From positions 868,001 through 932,000 of the forward strand of contig CBDBBV010000002.1 in the NCBI GenBank assembly GCA_965203265.1: a stretch of DNA of 64,000 bases, read 5' to 3'. This document shows positions 18,531 to 26,967 of the stretch, one piece after another; the stretch's first letter is position 1; each line of letters opens with the position of its first letter. The notes beneath the pieces were generated by a model. It did no database searches, had not been told where the DNA came from, and worked only from the letters and a program-made list of their open reading frames with translations. This DNA comes from JAHRAW01 sp965203265. GTDB lineage: Bacteria > Pseudomonadota > Gammaproteobacteria > Arenicellales > Poriferihabitantaceae. The translations under genes and the position numbers were made by a program.

Positions 18531-20795
18531 ATGCGCCGCAACGAATCCGCCGAACGGTTTGTCCGGATGTTGGTTGCCGGTTGTGTTGTCGCCGCAATCT
18601 GTTCGAGCGCGGGCGCGCAGAGTCCGGTGTTGGACGAGCAGGTCGGGTTTGCCTCGGTGGAGATATGCGAGGTGGAGCGGATCGGGATTCCGCTTGCGTT
18701 GCGAAGGGCGGCGGGGGAGTCGGATGGCGGCGACCTGCCCATCCACAGTGAGGCGGATTCGATCGAGAGTGAGGCGGACGGTAGCATCGTTCTGCGCGGC
18801 AATGCGCGCATCACGCGCGGCGGCCACGGGGTGTATGCCGATCAGATCGTGTATCGTCGGGACACGCGCCGTGCTCGTGCCGAGGGGGGGGTGGTTTTGT
18901 ATACCGCTGGCGGGGATGAAATTCGGGCGGATGTTTTGCAGGTGGATGTGGACAGCTTTGCCGGCGAAGGGGCGGACATTCGCATCAGGATGGCGCGACG
19001 CGATGGCGACGGCGATGACGCCACCTATATGCGGGCGCGGGCGACGGCGCAGAGCGCGCATTTCACGGGCGGCGACTTCCAGCGGTTTGATCAAGTTGCC
19101 CTGACCACTTGCGCCGAGGGTAGTCGGGATGTGATCCTGCACGCCAAGGAACTCGAACTCGACCATGCCGCCGGATTCGGCTCCGCCAAGTCGATGACCG
19201 TGCGATTCAAGGGGTTGCCCATATTCCATTTCCCCACGGCCACCTTTCCCATCGACGACCGGCGCAAAACCGGTTTCCTCTTTCCGGCGGCGGGTTACGA
19301 CGGGGAATCCGGCCTGATTCTCGAAACGCCCTATTACATCAACATCGCCCCGCAGTACGACGCCACGCTGACCCCCCGCCTATTGAGCCGGCGCGGCGCG
19401 CAGATCTACGGCCAATTTCGCTACCTCGGCGCGAACGGCGGCGGTAGTGTGCGCGGCGAATTCCTGCCCTCGGATCGCGCTTTCGATGAGGAAGATCGCC
19501 ACGCCTTCGGCCTCGACCATCGGCAGAAATTCGGCGACAGATGGCGCGCGTTGGTGGATTGGCGAACCATTTCGGACGCGAGTTACCTGCGCGACTTCTC
19601 CGATGCCGTCGGCAGCGACGCCGCCTCGAGCTATGTGGCGCAACGGGCGCAACTGGATTATTTCGGCGACGACCTGCGCATCAGAGCGCGCGTCGCCGCC
19701 CACGACTCGGCCAATGACGCCGTCGCCAGAGCCGATCTCCCCTACGAAGTCCTGCCCGAATTGAAGTTCGACTGGAAGCCGCAGCAATTCGGCTTGTTCA
19801 CCACTGCCATGACGGCGCAATACACCAACTTCCGCCATGCCCACCGCGATCGCATCCACGGCAGCCGCTTGCGCGCCCGGCCATCGGTCAGCATGCCGTT
19901 GGAAAGCAGCTGGGGCTATGTCGCGCCCACCGCATCCCTGCAGAGCATTCGCTATTCGCTGGAGGACCATGCGCCGAGATCGGATGATTCGCCGTCGGTG
20001 GAGATCCCTATCTTCAGCATCGACGGGCACCTGTACTTCGAGCGGGACTTCGACTACGGCGGCACGCCCTATCGACACACCCTCGAACCCCGGCTGTTTT
20101 ACCTTACAATTCCGCGTAAACTTGCCCAACGCGAATTTCCGAATTTCGACACCAGTGACGGCAGCGACAGCAGTTTCGATCATTTCTTCCGGGAGAACCG
20201 CTTCTTCGGCGGCGACCGGGTGGGCGACACCGAGCACATCGCCGTGGGCGTGAGCAACCGCATCGTCGACGACCATACCGGCCGCCAGCGCCTGCGGCTG
20301 AGCCTCGGGCAGGTCTTCTACCTGCGCGATCGCAAACTCGGCCTGAGCGCCGACTCCGAACCCGACACCGAGGACACCTCGGGCCTGCTCGCGGAAGTCG
20401 CCGCCGCCATCTCCGCAAACTGGAATTTGCGCGCCTTCGCCCGCTGGGGGGAGGGCGGCGGCGAAATCGATTCGGCGCGCCTCGCCGCCGATTACCGCCA
20501 CGGAGAACGGCGCAGCGCCCACGCCGCGTACATCTTCAAGGACGACGACTCGGAACAGGTCAATGTGGCATTCGAAGCCCCCGCGGGGCCGCGTTGGCAA
20601 CTGCACGGCAACGGCGCCTATTCCCTCGAAGAGGACGAGACGCGCTCGGCCGGCCTCGGTTTCAGCTTCGACGGCTGTTGCTGGGCCGCGCGGGTGGTCG
20701 CCCAACGCTATCTCGACGGCACCGGCGACTACAACAATCGACTCACATTCACCTTCGAACTGGACGATCTCGGTCGGCTGAGGTCTCGACTATGA
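18531..20795 (+). CDS. lptD: LPS-assembly protein LptD
   Basis: LptD is the outer-membrane beta-barrel that, with the lipoprotein LptE, inserts lipopolysaccharide into the outer leaflet. The 754-residue product has a signal peptide (VAAICSSAGA), an OstA-like N-terminal domain (HSEADSIESEADGSIVLRGN, then EIRADVLQVD), and the conserved start of the barrel (LPIFHFPTATFPIDDRRKTG, then FLFPAAGYDGESG). A long strand-rich C-terminal barrel ends in an aromatic/charged pattern. It is directly followed by surA through an ATGA overlap, the usual lptD-surA operon. Confidence 0.95.
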   Translation: MRRNESAERFVRMLVAGCVVAAICSSAGAQSPVLDEQVGFASVEICEVERIGIPLALRRAAGESDGGDLPIHSEADSIESEADGSIVLRGNARITRGGHGVYADQIVYRRDTRRARAEGGVVLYTAGGDEIRADVLQVDVDSFAGEGADIRIRMARRDGDGDDATYMRARATAQSAHFTGGDFQRFDQVALTTCAEGSRDVILHAKELELDHAAGFGSAKSMTVRFKGLPIFHFPTATFPIDDRRKTGFLFPAAGYDGESGLILETPYYINIAPQYDATLTPRLLSRRGAQIYGQFRYLGANGGGSVRGEFLPSDRAFDEEDRHAFGLDHRQKFGDRWRALVDWRTISDASYLRDFSDAVGSDAASSYVAQRAQLDYFGDDLRIRARVAAHDSANDAVARADLPYEVLPELKFDWKPQQFGLFTTAMTAQYTNFRHAHRDRIHGSRLRARPSVSMPLESSWGYVAPTASLQSIRYSLEDHAPRSDDSPSVEIPIFSIDGHLYFERDFDYGGTPYRHTLEPRLFYLTIPRKLAQREFPNFDTSDGSDSSFDHFFRENRFFGGDRVGDTEHIAVGVSNRIVDDHTGRQRLRLSLGQVFYLRDRKLGLSADSEPDTEDTSGLLAEVAAAISANWNLRAFARWGEGGGEIDSARLAADYRHGERRSAHAAYIFKDDDSEQVNVAFEAPAGPRWQLHGNGAYSLEEDETRSAGLGFSFDGCCWAARVVAQRYLDGTGDYNNRLTFTFELDDLGRLRSRL

Positions 20796-22102
20796 TGATG
20801 CAAAGAAAAATGTTTCAACTGGTGGCCGCCGTCGCACTACTCGCGCTCGCGCCGACCACGACTTTCGCGCAGGCGCTTGCCATCGACAAGGTGCTGGTGG
20901 TGGTCAATGAGGAGCCCATCACCCTGAGCGAATATCAGGCGCGCCACCAACGGGAGGTGCTGCAACAAACCCGAGGAATCGAACCCTTCGACGGCAGCAT
21001 CGATTCACGCATCCTCAACCAGATGATCAACGACCGCATTCTCGCGCAGATGGCGTTGCGCAGCGGCATTCGGATACAGCAGGCGGAAGTGGACGACGCC
21101 ATCGCCACCATCGCCGACCAAGTCGACACGACCCCCCAGCAGCTCATCGAGCGCCTCGCCGACGACGGCATCGCCCCGGATCAATTCATCGCCAACATCC
21201 GCGAACGGCAGCTGATTCGGCGACTGTCGGACATCGTGGTGAATGCTCGGGTGGAGGTCAGCGAGCGCGAGATCGAGAACTATCTGGCGAACCACGAGGA
21301 ACTCGGCGTCTCGGACGAAGCCTACGAGGTGTCCCATCTGTTCGTTCCCTTCGGCGAGAAATCCGACAGCGAAGTGCAGTCCGCCTACGACAATCTCGAA
21401 CGCATTCGCCGAGGCTTGATCGAGGCGCAGTCCGCGGATAACGAAGGCGAAGGAGCCATTCAGGAATTTTCCGACAGCGCGAGCGGGCAGCGCGGGCGCT
21501 ATCTCGGCTGGCGCAACATCGACCAACTGCCGCGACCGTTCGTGCAAGTGCTGCAACGGACTCAGATCGGCGGCGTCAGCGAGATCATCCGAGGCGAAAA
21601 CGGGCTGCACCTACTGCAGCTGCACGATCGCAAGAGCGGGGGGAAAATCGTCGAGCAGCAATATATCAGGCACATTCTGGTGCGCCCCGAATCGGCATCT
21701 GGGTTGAACGATGCCGAGGAACAGGCCGAATCTCTGTATGCGCGCCTCGTTGCCGGAGAGGATTTTGCAAAAATCGCTTTGGCGCATTCGGCGGATCTGG
21801 CGAGCCGCGCCGACAGCGGCCGTCTCGGCTGGATCAACCCCGGCGATTTCCCGCCGGAATTCGAACAGGCGGTGCGCGCGCTCGAGATAAATCAGGTGAG
21901 CAAGCCGTTGCGCATGGGCAGCAACTATCATCTGGTGGAGGTGCTCGAACGCCGCCGCCGGGACATCAGCGCGGATCTCGCCGTCAAGCGTGCTCGGCAG
22001 ATCATCTTTCAGCGAAAGGCCGCCGAGTTCTACGATAACTGGTATCGAACCATCCGCGATGCGGCGCACATCGAATATGTTTCAGTCACTCCCTCCGGCT
22101 AG
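20792..22102 (+). CDS. surA: Periplasmic chaperone and peptidyl-prolyl isomerase SurA
   Basis: SurA escorts outer-membrane proteins such as LptD to the BAM complex. From ATG 20792 (overlapping the lptD stop as ATGA; in-frame ATGs at 20795 and 20798 also fit) the product is 436 residues. It has a signal peptide (LLALAPTTTFAQA), the N-terminal chaperone domain (DKVLVVVNEEPITLSEYQ, then LNQMINDRILAQMALRSGI), and two parvulin-type domains. The second domain is well conserved (QYIRHILVRPE, then DSGRLGWINPGDFPPEFEQA). The first is more divergent but readable (DEAYEVSHLFVPFGEKSDSE). Confidence 0.95.
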   Translation: MMMQRKMFQLVAAVALLALAPTTTFAQALAIDKVLVVVNEEPITLSEYQARHQREVLQQTRGIEPFDGSIDSRILNQMINDRILAQMALRSGIRIQQAEVDDAIATIADQVDTTPQQLIERLADDGIAPDQFIANIRERQLIRRLSDIVVNARVEVSEREIENYLANHEELGVSDEAYEVSHLFVPFGEKSDSEVQSAYDNLERIRRGLIEAQSADNEGEGAIQEFSDSASGQRGRYLGWRNIDQLPRPFVQVLQRTQIGGVSEIIRGENGLHLLQLHDRKSGGKIVEQQYIRHILVRPESASGLNDAEEQAESLYARLVAGEDFAKIALAHSADLASRADSGRLGWINPGDFPPEFEQAVRALEINQVSKPLRMGSNYHLVEVLERRRRDISADLAVKRARQIIFQRKAAEFYDNWYRTIRDAAHIEYVSVTPSG

Positions 22103-22114
22103 GCCGCCATTACC

Positions 22115-22438
22115 ATGATCGACAAACTGGGCGAAGCCATCGCCGCACTGCTACCGGCGGACTTGGCGGCGGAACTGCGCGGCAATATAGACGCCTTGCT
22201 GCGCAGCAATTTCGAGAAGATGAATCTGGTCACCCGCGAGCAGCTGGAAATTCAGGAAAAAGTGCTGCATCGAACCCGCGCGCGGGTGTTGGAGTTGGAA
22301 AAGCAGGTGGCGGAGCTGGAGAAACTGGTCGCCCCGACCACCACCGCCACCGCCACCGCCGAAAGCGAAAGCGAAAGCGCAACCAACGAAGAGGATGGCG
22401 CGGACAACGCCACCCCCACCCCCACCCCCACCCCGTAG
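22115..22438 (+). CDS. ubiK: Ubiquinone biosynthesis accessory factor UbiK (YqiC/BMFP family)
   Basis: UbiK is a small trimeric coiled-coil protein that helps the Ubi complex reach membrane lipids. The 107-residue product starts MIDKLGEAIAALLPAD and has the family core MNLVTREQLEIQEKVLHRTR followed by a leucine/glutamate coiled coil. The tail is unusual: a Ser/Glu/Thr/Ala stretch and a terminal Thr-Pro repeat encoded by tandem ACCCCC units, about 30 residues beyond the normal C-terminus. It lies 12 bp after surA and just upstream of comM. Confidence 0.85.
   Translation: MIDKLGEAIAALLPADLAAELRGNIDALLRSNFEKMNLVTREQLEIQEKVLHRTRARVLELEKQVAELEKLVAPTTTATATAESESESATNEEDGADNATPTPTPTP
22411..22434 (+). 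repeat. Tandem hexanucleotide repeat at the end of ubiK
   Basis: Four ACCCCC-like units encode the C-terminal Thr-Pro repeat of UbiK and sit directly before its stop codon. Such a run can change length by slippage. Confidence 0.8.
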
Positions 22439-22443
22439 CGGCG

Positions 22444-22490
22444 TATAATGCCGCGCGCAGGGATTTCGCGCATCACCACAACAAGGAGGT
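22444..22490 (+). promoter_or_regulatory. Putative -10 box and strong Shine-Dalgarno for comM
   Basis: TATAAT at 22444-22449 is followed by AAGGAGGT at 22483-22490, a full anti-16S match placed 7 bp before the comM ATG. The Shine-Dalgarno is certain; no good -35 element precedes the -10 box. Confidence 0.5.
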
Positions 22491-22497
22491 ACCAGAA

Positions 22498-24006
22498 ATG
22501 TCGCTTGCCATCGTACACAGCCGCGCCGAATCCGGCGTGGACGCCCCGCAGGTTACCGTCGAAGTCCATCTGGCGCGCGGCCTGCCGCAGTTTTCCATAG
22601 TCGGCTTGCCGGAAACCGCGGTAAAGGAAAGCCGCGATCGGGTGCGCGGCGCCATCCTCAATTCCAACTTCGAATTCCCCCGCCAGCGCATCATCGTCAA
22701 CCTCGCGCCGGCAGACCTGCCCAAAGAGGGCGGGCGCTTCGACCTGCCCATCGCCATCGGCCTGCTGGCCGCCAGCCGGCAAGTGCGCGGCGAAGACATC
22801 GCCTCATTCGTATTCCTCGGCGAACTCGCGCTGAGCGGGGAATTGCGCGCCATTCGCGGCGCGCTGATTGCCGCCTTGTCCCTGCGCCACAGCGAAAAGA
22901 AACTGGTACTGCCGCACGACAGCGCCCAACAAGCCGCGCTGGTCAACGGTGTGGAAGTGTTCGGCGCCAACTCCCTGCTGCAAATCTGCGCGGCGCTCAA
23001 TCGTCGGGAGCCGCTGCCGACGCCGACGCCATCGGTTCCGGCGGAGCCCGCGAAAATTGCCGACATGAGCGAGGTGGTCGGGCAGGCGTTTGCGAAACGC
23101 GCGTTGGAGGTCGCCGCCACGGGCGCGCACAGCATGTTGATGACGGGACCGCCGGGAACCGGAAAAACCATGCTGGCCAATCGCTTGCCGGGTATTCTTC
23201 CGGTGATGAGTGAGGAAGAATCTCTGGAATCCGCGGCCATGGAATCTCTCGGGCGAAACGGCTTCGATCCGGCCAACTGGATGCGGCGGCCGTTCCGCTC
23301 CCCCCACCACAGCGCCTCCGGCGCCGCCCTGATCGGCGGTGGCAGCATACCCAGACCGGGGGAAATTTCCCTCGCCCACAACGGCGTCCTGTTCCTCGAC
23401 GAACTGCCGGAATTCGACCGCAAGGTGTTGGAGGCGCTGCGCGAACCGCTGGAATCGGGGGTAATCAACATCTCCAGAGTGGCTCGCCAAACCCGTTATC
23501 TGGCGAATTTTTTGCTGGTGGCGACCTCCAATCCATGCCCGTGCGGATACCTCGGCGACGAGTCCGGGCGTTGTCGCTGCACGCCGGAGCAGGTGCAGAG
23601 GTATCGGGGGAAATTGTCGGGACCGCTGCTCGACCGCATCGACATTCAGGTGCTGGTGCCGCGAGTTCACTACCGAGTGATCAGCCGCGCTGAGGGCGTC
23701 GAGGAAGGTAGCGACAGCATTCGCCGGCGCGTGGCGGAGGCGCGCTTGCGGCAGCTGCGGCGGCAGGGGAAGACCAACAACTTGCTTCAAGGGAAGGAGA
23801 TCGAGCAGGTGTGCCCGCTGGATGAATCGTGCCTTCGACTGCTGGATGCGGCCATGAATCGGCTTGGATTGTCGGCGCGCGCCTATCATCGGGTGCTCAA
23901 GGTCGCCAGAACCGTCGCCGACCTCGAGCAGCAACAGCGCATTCACCCGCAACATCTCTCGCTGGCCCTGCAGATGCGTTGTTTCGATCAGGCCGTGGGG
24001 CGCTGA
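22498..24006 (+). CDS. comM: ComM/YifB family Mg-chelatase-like AAA+ ATPase
   Basis: ComM is a hexameric helicase that promotes branch migration during natural transformation. The 502-residue product has the N-terminal YifB domain (PQFSIVGLPETAVKESRDRV), Walker A GPPGTGKTML, Walker B VLFLDELPEF, the cysteine-rich insertion NPCPCGYLGDESGRCRC, the arginine-finger region SGPLLDRIDIQVLVPRV, and the C-terminal helical domain (RAYHRVLKVARTVADLE). Its length and motif order are normal for the family. Confidence 0.95.
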   Translation: MSLAIVHSRAESGVDAPQVTVEVHLARGLPQFSIVGLPETAVKESRDRVRGAILNSNFEFPRQRIIVNLAPADLPKEGGRFDLPIAIGLLAASRQVRGEDIASFVFLGELALSGELRAIRGALIAALSLRHSEKKLVLPHDSAQQAALVNGVEVFGANSLLQICAALNRREPLPTPTPSVPAEPAKIADMSEVVGQAFAKRALEVAATGAHSMLMTGPPGTGKTMLANRLPGILPVMSEEESLESAAMESLGRNGFDPANWMRRPFRSPHHSASGAALIGGGSIPRPGEISLAHNGVLFLDELPEFDRKVLEALREPLESGVINISRVARQTRYLANFLLVATSNPCPCGYLGDESGRCRCTPEQVQRYRGKLSGPLLDRIDIQVLVPRVHYRVISRAEGVEEGSDSIRRRVAEARLRQLRRQGKTNNLLQGKEIEQVCPLDESCLRLLDAAMNRLGLSARAYHRVLKVARTVADLEQQQRIHPQHLSLALQMRCFDQAVGR

Positions 24007-24044
24007 GGCGCTGATCAGCGGCAGGGCAGGGGGGCTTCAGGCGC

Positions 24045-24506
24045 TCAGAATATGCGGGATTCCAGACCGGCGGCCATCAGGGTGCCCAGTTGTTCGCATT
24101 CGTCGAGAAATTCATCCCGATATTCGCCCTTGAACACCAGAGTCGGCTGTACCAATTTCCATTTCAATCCGGTGAGGATGCGCTCCACGCCGGTTTTCGC
24201 GCCCTGACCGTCCAGCCCGCCCTTTACATATACGGCGACCGGCAATCCCTCGGTTTTCTCCAAACACGGATAGTAGATTCTTTCGAGGAAGTCCTTGATC
24301 AAACCGCTCATGTAGCCGAAGTTCTCGGTGGTGCCGAGGATGATTCCATCGGCCCACAACACATCCTCGGCGCCCGCCTCCAAGGGCTCGCAACGGCGCG
24401 TTTCGACCCCCTCGATGTCCCCGTGGCAGGCGCCGGTATACACCGCTTGCCACATTTTTCGGGTGTTTTCCGAGGGGCAGTTGGCGACCAGCAGCAGATT
24501 GGCCAT
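24045..24506 (-). CDS. Flavodoxin-like NAD(P)H-dependent FMN reductase family protein
   Basis: This 153-residue protein has a flavodoxin fold. The FMN phosphate loop is NCPSENTRKM near residue 10, and DGIILGTTENFGYMSGLIKD is the isoalloxazine-binding segment. It is the last gene of a minus-strand operon whose upstream members include a cytochrome-b/Rieske protein and a membrane-anchored protein. An electron-transfer role with them is a reasonable inference; the substrate is unknown. The start at 24506 lies 9 bp after the upstream gene's stop. Confidence 0.75.
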   Translation of the reverse strand: MANLLLVANCPSENTRKMWQAVYTGACHGDIEGVETRRCEPLEAGAEDVLWADGIILGTTENFGYMSGLIKDFLERIYYPCLEKTEGLPVAVYVKGGLDGQGAKTGVERILTGLKWKLVQPTLVFKGEYRDEFLDECEQLGTLMAAGLESRIF

Positions 24507-24515
24507 GGCGAACCC

Positions 24516-25289
24516 CTAGATGCGCCGGATTCCGTCTTCGTCCATGCGGATGAACAGCAGGTCGCCTTGCCGCTGCAGTTGGCCGGTAACGCGCACCGGT
24601 TCACCGGCAAATTTCGCCAGCAACTCGGAGGCGCTGGAACCATCGGCGCGCACCACGATGTAGCCGAAACGCTGATCATCGGCATCCCCCTCCGTGACAA
24701 CCAGCATCGGGGGAATTCCGCCCAGTAGGCAGAGTTCGGCGCAGGCTTTGTGCACTTTCCCTGCGCCGGGCTTCATCACGCCGAGGAAGCATTTCGAATC
24801 GACGATCTCGCCCACCAACTCGATGTCACCCAGCGGCTCGATTTCCAGTAGGGCTTGCAGCTCGGCGGCCTGCTCGTCGCTGCCACGGAGTATGGCGTCC
24901 TCGCTGGGCACTTCCAGCATGCTCCAGCCGCCGCGCCGGATGCGATAGCCCGACACGGAGACCGCCTGCCCGGCGTGGCGCGCCGAAAATTCATCTGCGT
25001 TGTGCTTGCCCTGTCGCACCAGCAGCACCGATTCCAGCGTAGCGGGTTTTTCCGGGTTTATGCGGTGTAATACGGGGTAGGGGGCGTTGGTCAGTATGCC
25101 CTGCATGGTGGTGGTGTGGGCGGTATCCCACAGAGCCGGCTCCGTTGATTTTTGCTGCGCCGCCGCCCAGTAGCCGGCCACCCCGCAAACTACCACCAGC
25201 AACACCGCCAGCGGCCAGTAAAACCGCTTCAACTGCGGCGGCATGGGTCGGTATCCGACGAAGAACGGCGGCGGCTTGGAATCAGCCAT
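24516..25289 (-). CDS. Membrane-anchored periplasmic protein of unknown function (DSKC/CxxxC type)
   Basis: From ATG 25289 the product is 257 residues. It has one N-terminal membrane anchor (FYWPLAVLLVVVCGVAGYWA) and an extracytoplasmic part with a conserved segment GEIVDSKCFLGVMKPG, then HKACAELCLLGGIPPMLVV. Such segments occur in proteins beside ferric-reductase/Rieske genes in other proteobacteria. The cysteines (DSKC and CAELC) could bind metal or form disulfides. The frame continues upstream, but 25289 gives a sensible membrane-protein start and overlaps the upstream stop by 8 bp, implying coupling. Confidence 0.65.
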   Translation of the reverse strand: MADSKPPPFFVGYRPMPPQLKRFYWPLAVLLVVVCGVAGYWAAAQQKSTEPALWDTAHTTTMQGILTNAPYPVLHRINPEKPATLESVLLVRQGKHNADEFSARHAGQAVSVSGYRIRRGGWSMLEVPSEDAILRGSDEQAAELQALLEIEPLGDIELVGEIVDSKCFLGVMKPGAGKVHKACAELCLLGGIPPMLVVTEGDADDQRFGYIVVRADGSSASELLAKFAGEPVRVTGQLQRQGDLLFIRMDEDGIRRI

Positions 25290-26373
25290 CTTCCAATTCC
25301 CCGATCCCGATGTGCGTGATGGGGCGGGGGGCACCGGCGGGCAGGGGGATGGGATCCACCAATACCCGACCAGATCGCACAGCAAGATGATAGGTAGCGA
25401 TCCGCTCGGTGAACGGCGGCGGCGCGCAGCCATCTTCCGGTTTGTACTGATAGCCGTGCCACGGACAGGTGATCAGCCCGTCAATCACCCGACCCTCGCC
25501 GAGGGGCCCGTTCTGATGGCGGCAAACATTGGAAACCGCGGCCAGCTTGGTTTCGTCATAGCGGAATATGGCGATGCGCTCGCCGTCGCCGATGGAGAGG
25601 GTGATGGCGCGGTTATTCGGTATGTCCCGCCAGGAACCGGCGTCCACCCATTCCCGCCCGTCATCCGCGGCGGCGGCGGCGGCGGGAGATGTAACGCTGG
25701 CCCCCGACCTCACCAACGCGGCCACGATATGCAGCCCACCGACCAACAACACGCTCACCAACGCCAGCCACGGCAGCAATCCGGTGTCGTCCTGCCGCAG
25801 CGCGCCGAGGGCGATGTGCGCGATCACCAGCGCGTAGGCCGGGTAGACGAGCATGTGCAGCGCCTTCCACAGCGGCCCCCCCAGACTGGCGTTCCAGTAA
25901 TCGTGGCTGGTGGCGGCCAACAGGAACAACAGCACCAGCGCCACCGCGCCCAGAGATTGAAAGGGGATGTCGTCCACCGAGCGATAATCCCCGCCGGAAA
26001 CGAAGATCGAGACGATGGGATTGACCACGCCGAAACCGTGATACCAATACACCGCCACGGCGCCGTGCAACAGCGCGATGACGAACAGCGACACGCCCAG
26101 ATGCCGCCGGTTGTACAGCAACGGCAGGAATCGCCGATCCAGCCGCGCCAGCGGGCCGATGCTCAGTATCACGGTCAACAACAAAAACGCGCAACTGGCG
26201 AGCGCGCGCATCAACAGAATCGGGGCGGAAATCGCTTGAACCTGATCTCCGGAGTGAATCATGTTGCCGACCACCACAAACACCGCCAGATAGAGCACGA
26301 TGCAAACCCACGCGCACACATCGTACAGCCGCTTGCGCCGATTCCAATGCACCGCCACATAGCCGCTACTCAT
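25282..26373 (-). CDS. Cytochrome b-like ferric-reductase membrane domain fused to a Rieske [2Fe-2S] domain
   Basis: The 363-residue product joins about six membrane helices of the ferric reductase-like/MsrQ type to a soluble C-terminal Rieske domain. Candidate haem histidines lie in VIALLHGAVAVYWYHGF and ALHMLVYPAYALVIAHIALG. The Rieske ligands are CRH in NVCRHQNGPLGEG and CPWH in ITCPWHGYQYKPEDG. It probably carries electrons between the membrane pool and the soluble partners encoded beside it. ATG 26373 overlaps the upstream stop as ATGA. The final acceptor cannot be told from sequence. Confidence 0.82.
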   Translation of the reverse strand: MSSGYVAVHWNRRKRLYDVCAWVCIVLYLAVFVVVGNMIHSGDQVQAISAPILLMRALASCAFLLLTVILSIGPLARLDRRFLPLLYNRRHLGVSLFVIALLHGAVAVYWYHGFGVVNPIVSIFVSGGDYRSVDDIPFQSLGAVALVLLFLLAATSHDYWNASLGGPLWKALHMLVYPAYALVIAHIALGALRQDDTGLLPWLALVSVLLVGGLHIVAALVRSGASVTSPAAAAAADDGREWVDAGSWRDIPNNRAITLSIGDGERIAIFRYDETKLAAVSNVCRHQNGPLGEGRVIDGLITCPWHGYQYKPEDGCAPPPFTERIATYHLAVRSGRVLVDPIPLPAGAPRPITHIGIGELEDG

Positions 26374-26528
26374 GGCAACGCCCCCTTGCCGGCATGAGTA
26401 TCTTGGATGGGGGCATTGGTGGGTTGAACATCCCCCTCGGGCAAACCGAAATACAGAATCATCGCCAACAACAACGGCGTCAAGAGTAGCCAGATCAGGC
26501 GATGAATTGCGAGTTGCCGCCTGATCAT
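26370..26528 (-). CDS. Very small single-span membrane protein
   Basis: The product is 52 residues: MIRRQLAIHRLIWLLLTPLL opens a positively charged N-terminus and one membrane helix, followed by an acidic/polar tail. Its stop overlaps the start of the cytochrome-b/Rieske gene, and its ATG overlaps the stop of the upstream 77-residue gene (ATGA in both cases). This is strong evidence that it is a translated operon member despite its size. A helper or assembly role for the membrane redox protein is a guess. Confidence 0.65.
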   Translation of the reverse strand: MIRRQLAIHRLIWLLLTPLLLAMILYFGLPEGDVQPTNAPIQDTHAGKGALP

Positions 26529-26758
26529 CGGCGCTGCCCACCCGCCCCGTCTCCGCCCCGCGCCGCGCAAACTGCCCGCGCCCATTTCCAAACCAGAATC
26601 GGCCACAACGCCACCGCCGCGGGCATCCACAACAACCGAGCGGGCAACGACGCCCCGCGCGCCTGCGGCACAATCACCGCATACCCGCGAGCGAAAAACC
26701 CAACGGCAAACGCGCCGCCAACGAGCAGATAACAGCAGGCGATTGACAGGATGAGCAT
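26525..26758 (-). CDS. Small two-span membrane protein, first gene of the redox operon
   Basis: From ATG 26758 the product is 77 residues with two hydrophobic helices (MLILSIACCYLLVGGAFAVG and LLWMPAAVALWPILVWKWAR) and a basic tail. Helices with the PxAVALWP pattern are common in small proteins beside Rieske/ferric-reductase genes. The longer upstream frame to 26872 has no membrane character and was not used. It is the promoter-proximal gene of the five-gene operon, divergent from the CDF transporter. Confidence 0.65.
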   Translation of the reverse strand: MLILSIACCYLLVGGAFAVGFFARGYAVIVPQARGASLPARLLWMPAAVALWPILVWKWARAVCAARGGDGAGGQRR

Positions 26759-26824
26759 GATTCGGGCGCCTCGATTCGGTGCGTGGGATTGTACTCGGTT
26801 TCGCCGTTGCGGGCGTGGTAAGGC

Positions 26825-26830
26825 TATAAT
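26825..26830 (+). promoter_or_regulatory. Putative -10 box upstream of the CDF transporter
   Basis: A perfect TATAAT sits in the interval between the redox operon and the cation transporter and reads towards the transporter. No convincing -35 element is seen at 16-18 bp. Confidence 0.3.
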
Positions 26831-26967
26831 GCCCCCCGAACTCGCGCCACGGCCGGACATGAGCACCCACACAACCCGATCACCGCAAAATCAAGCCGAA
26901 CCCGTTGCCGGGGAAACGCCCGGCACGCAACCCCCATCCATCCGATCGCGCACCTGAGCGCCGAGCA

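Noticed and set aside
19380..20705. 441-codon open frame antisense to lptD
   Set aside because: Low-complexity Ala/Gly/Val composition typical of the complementary strand of a GC-rich gene; lptD is well supported.
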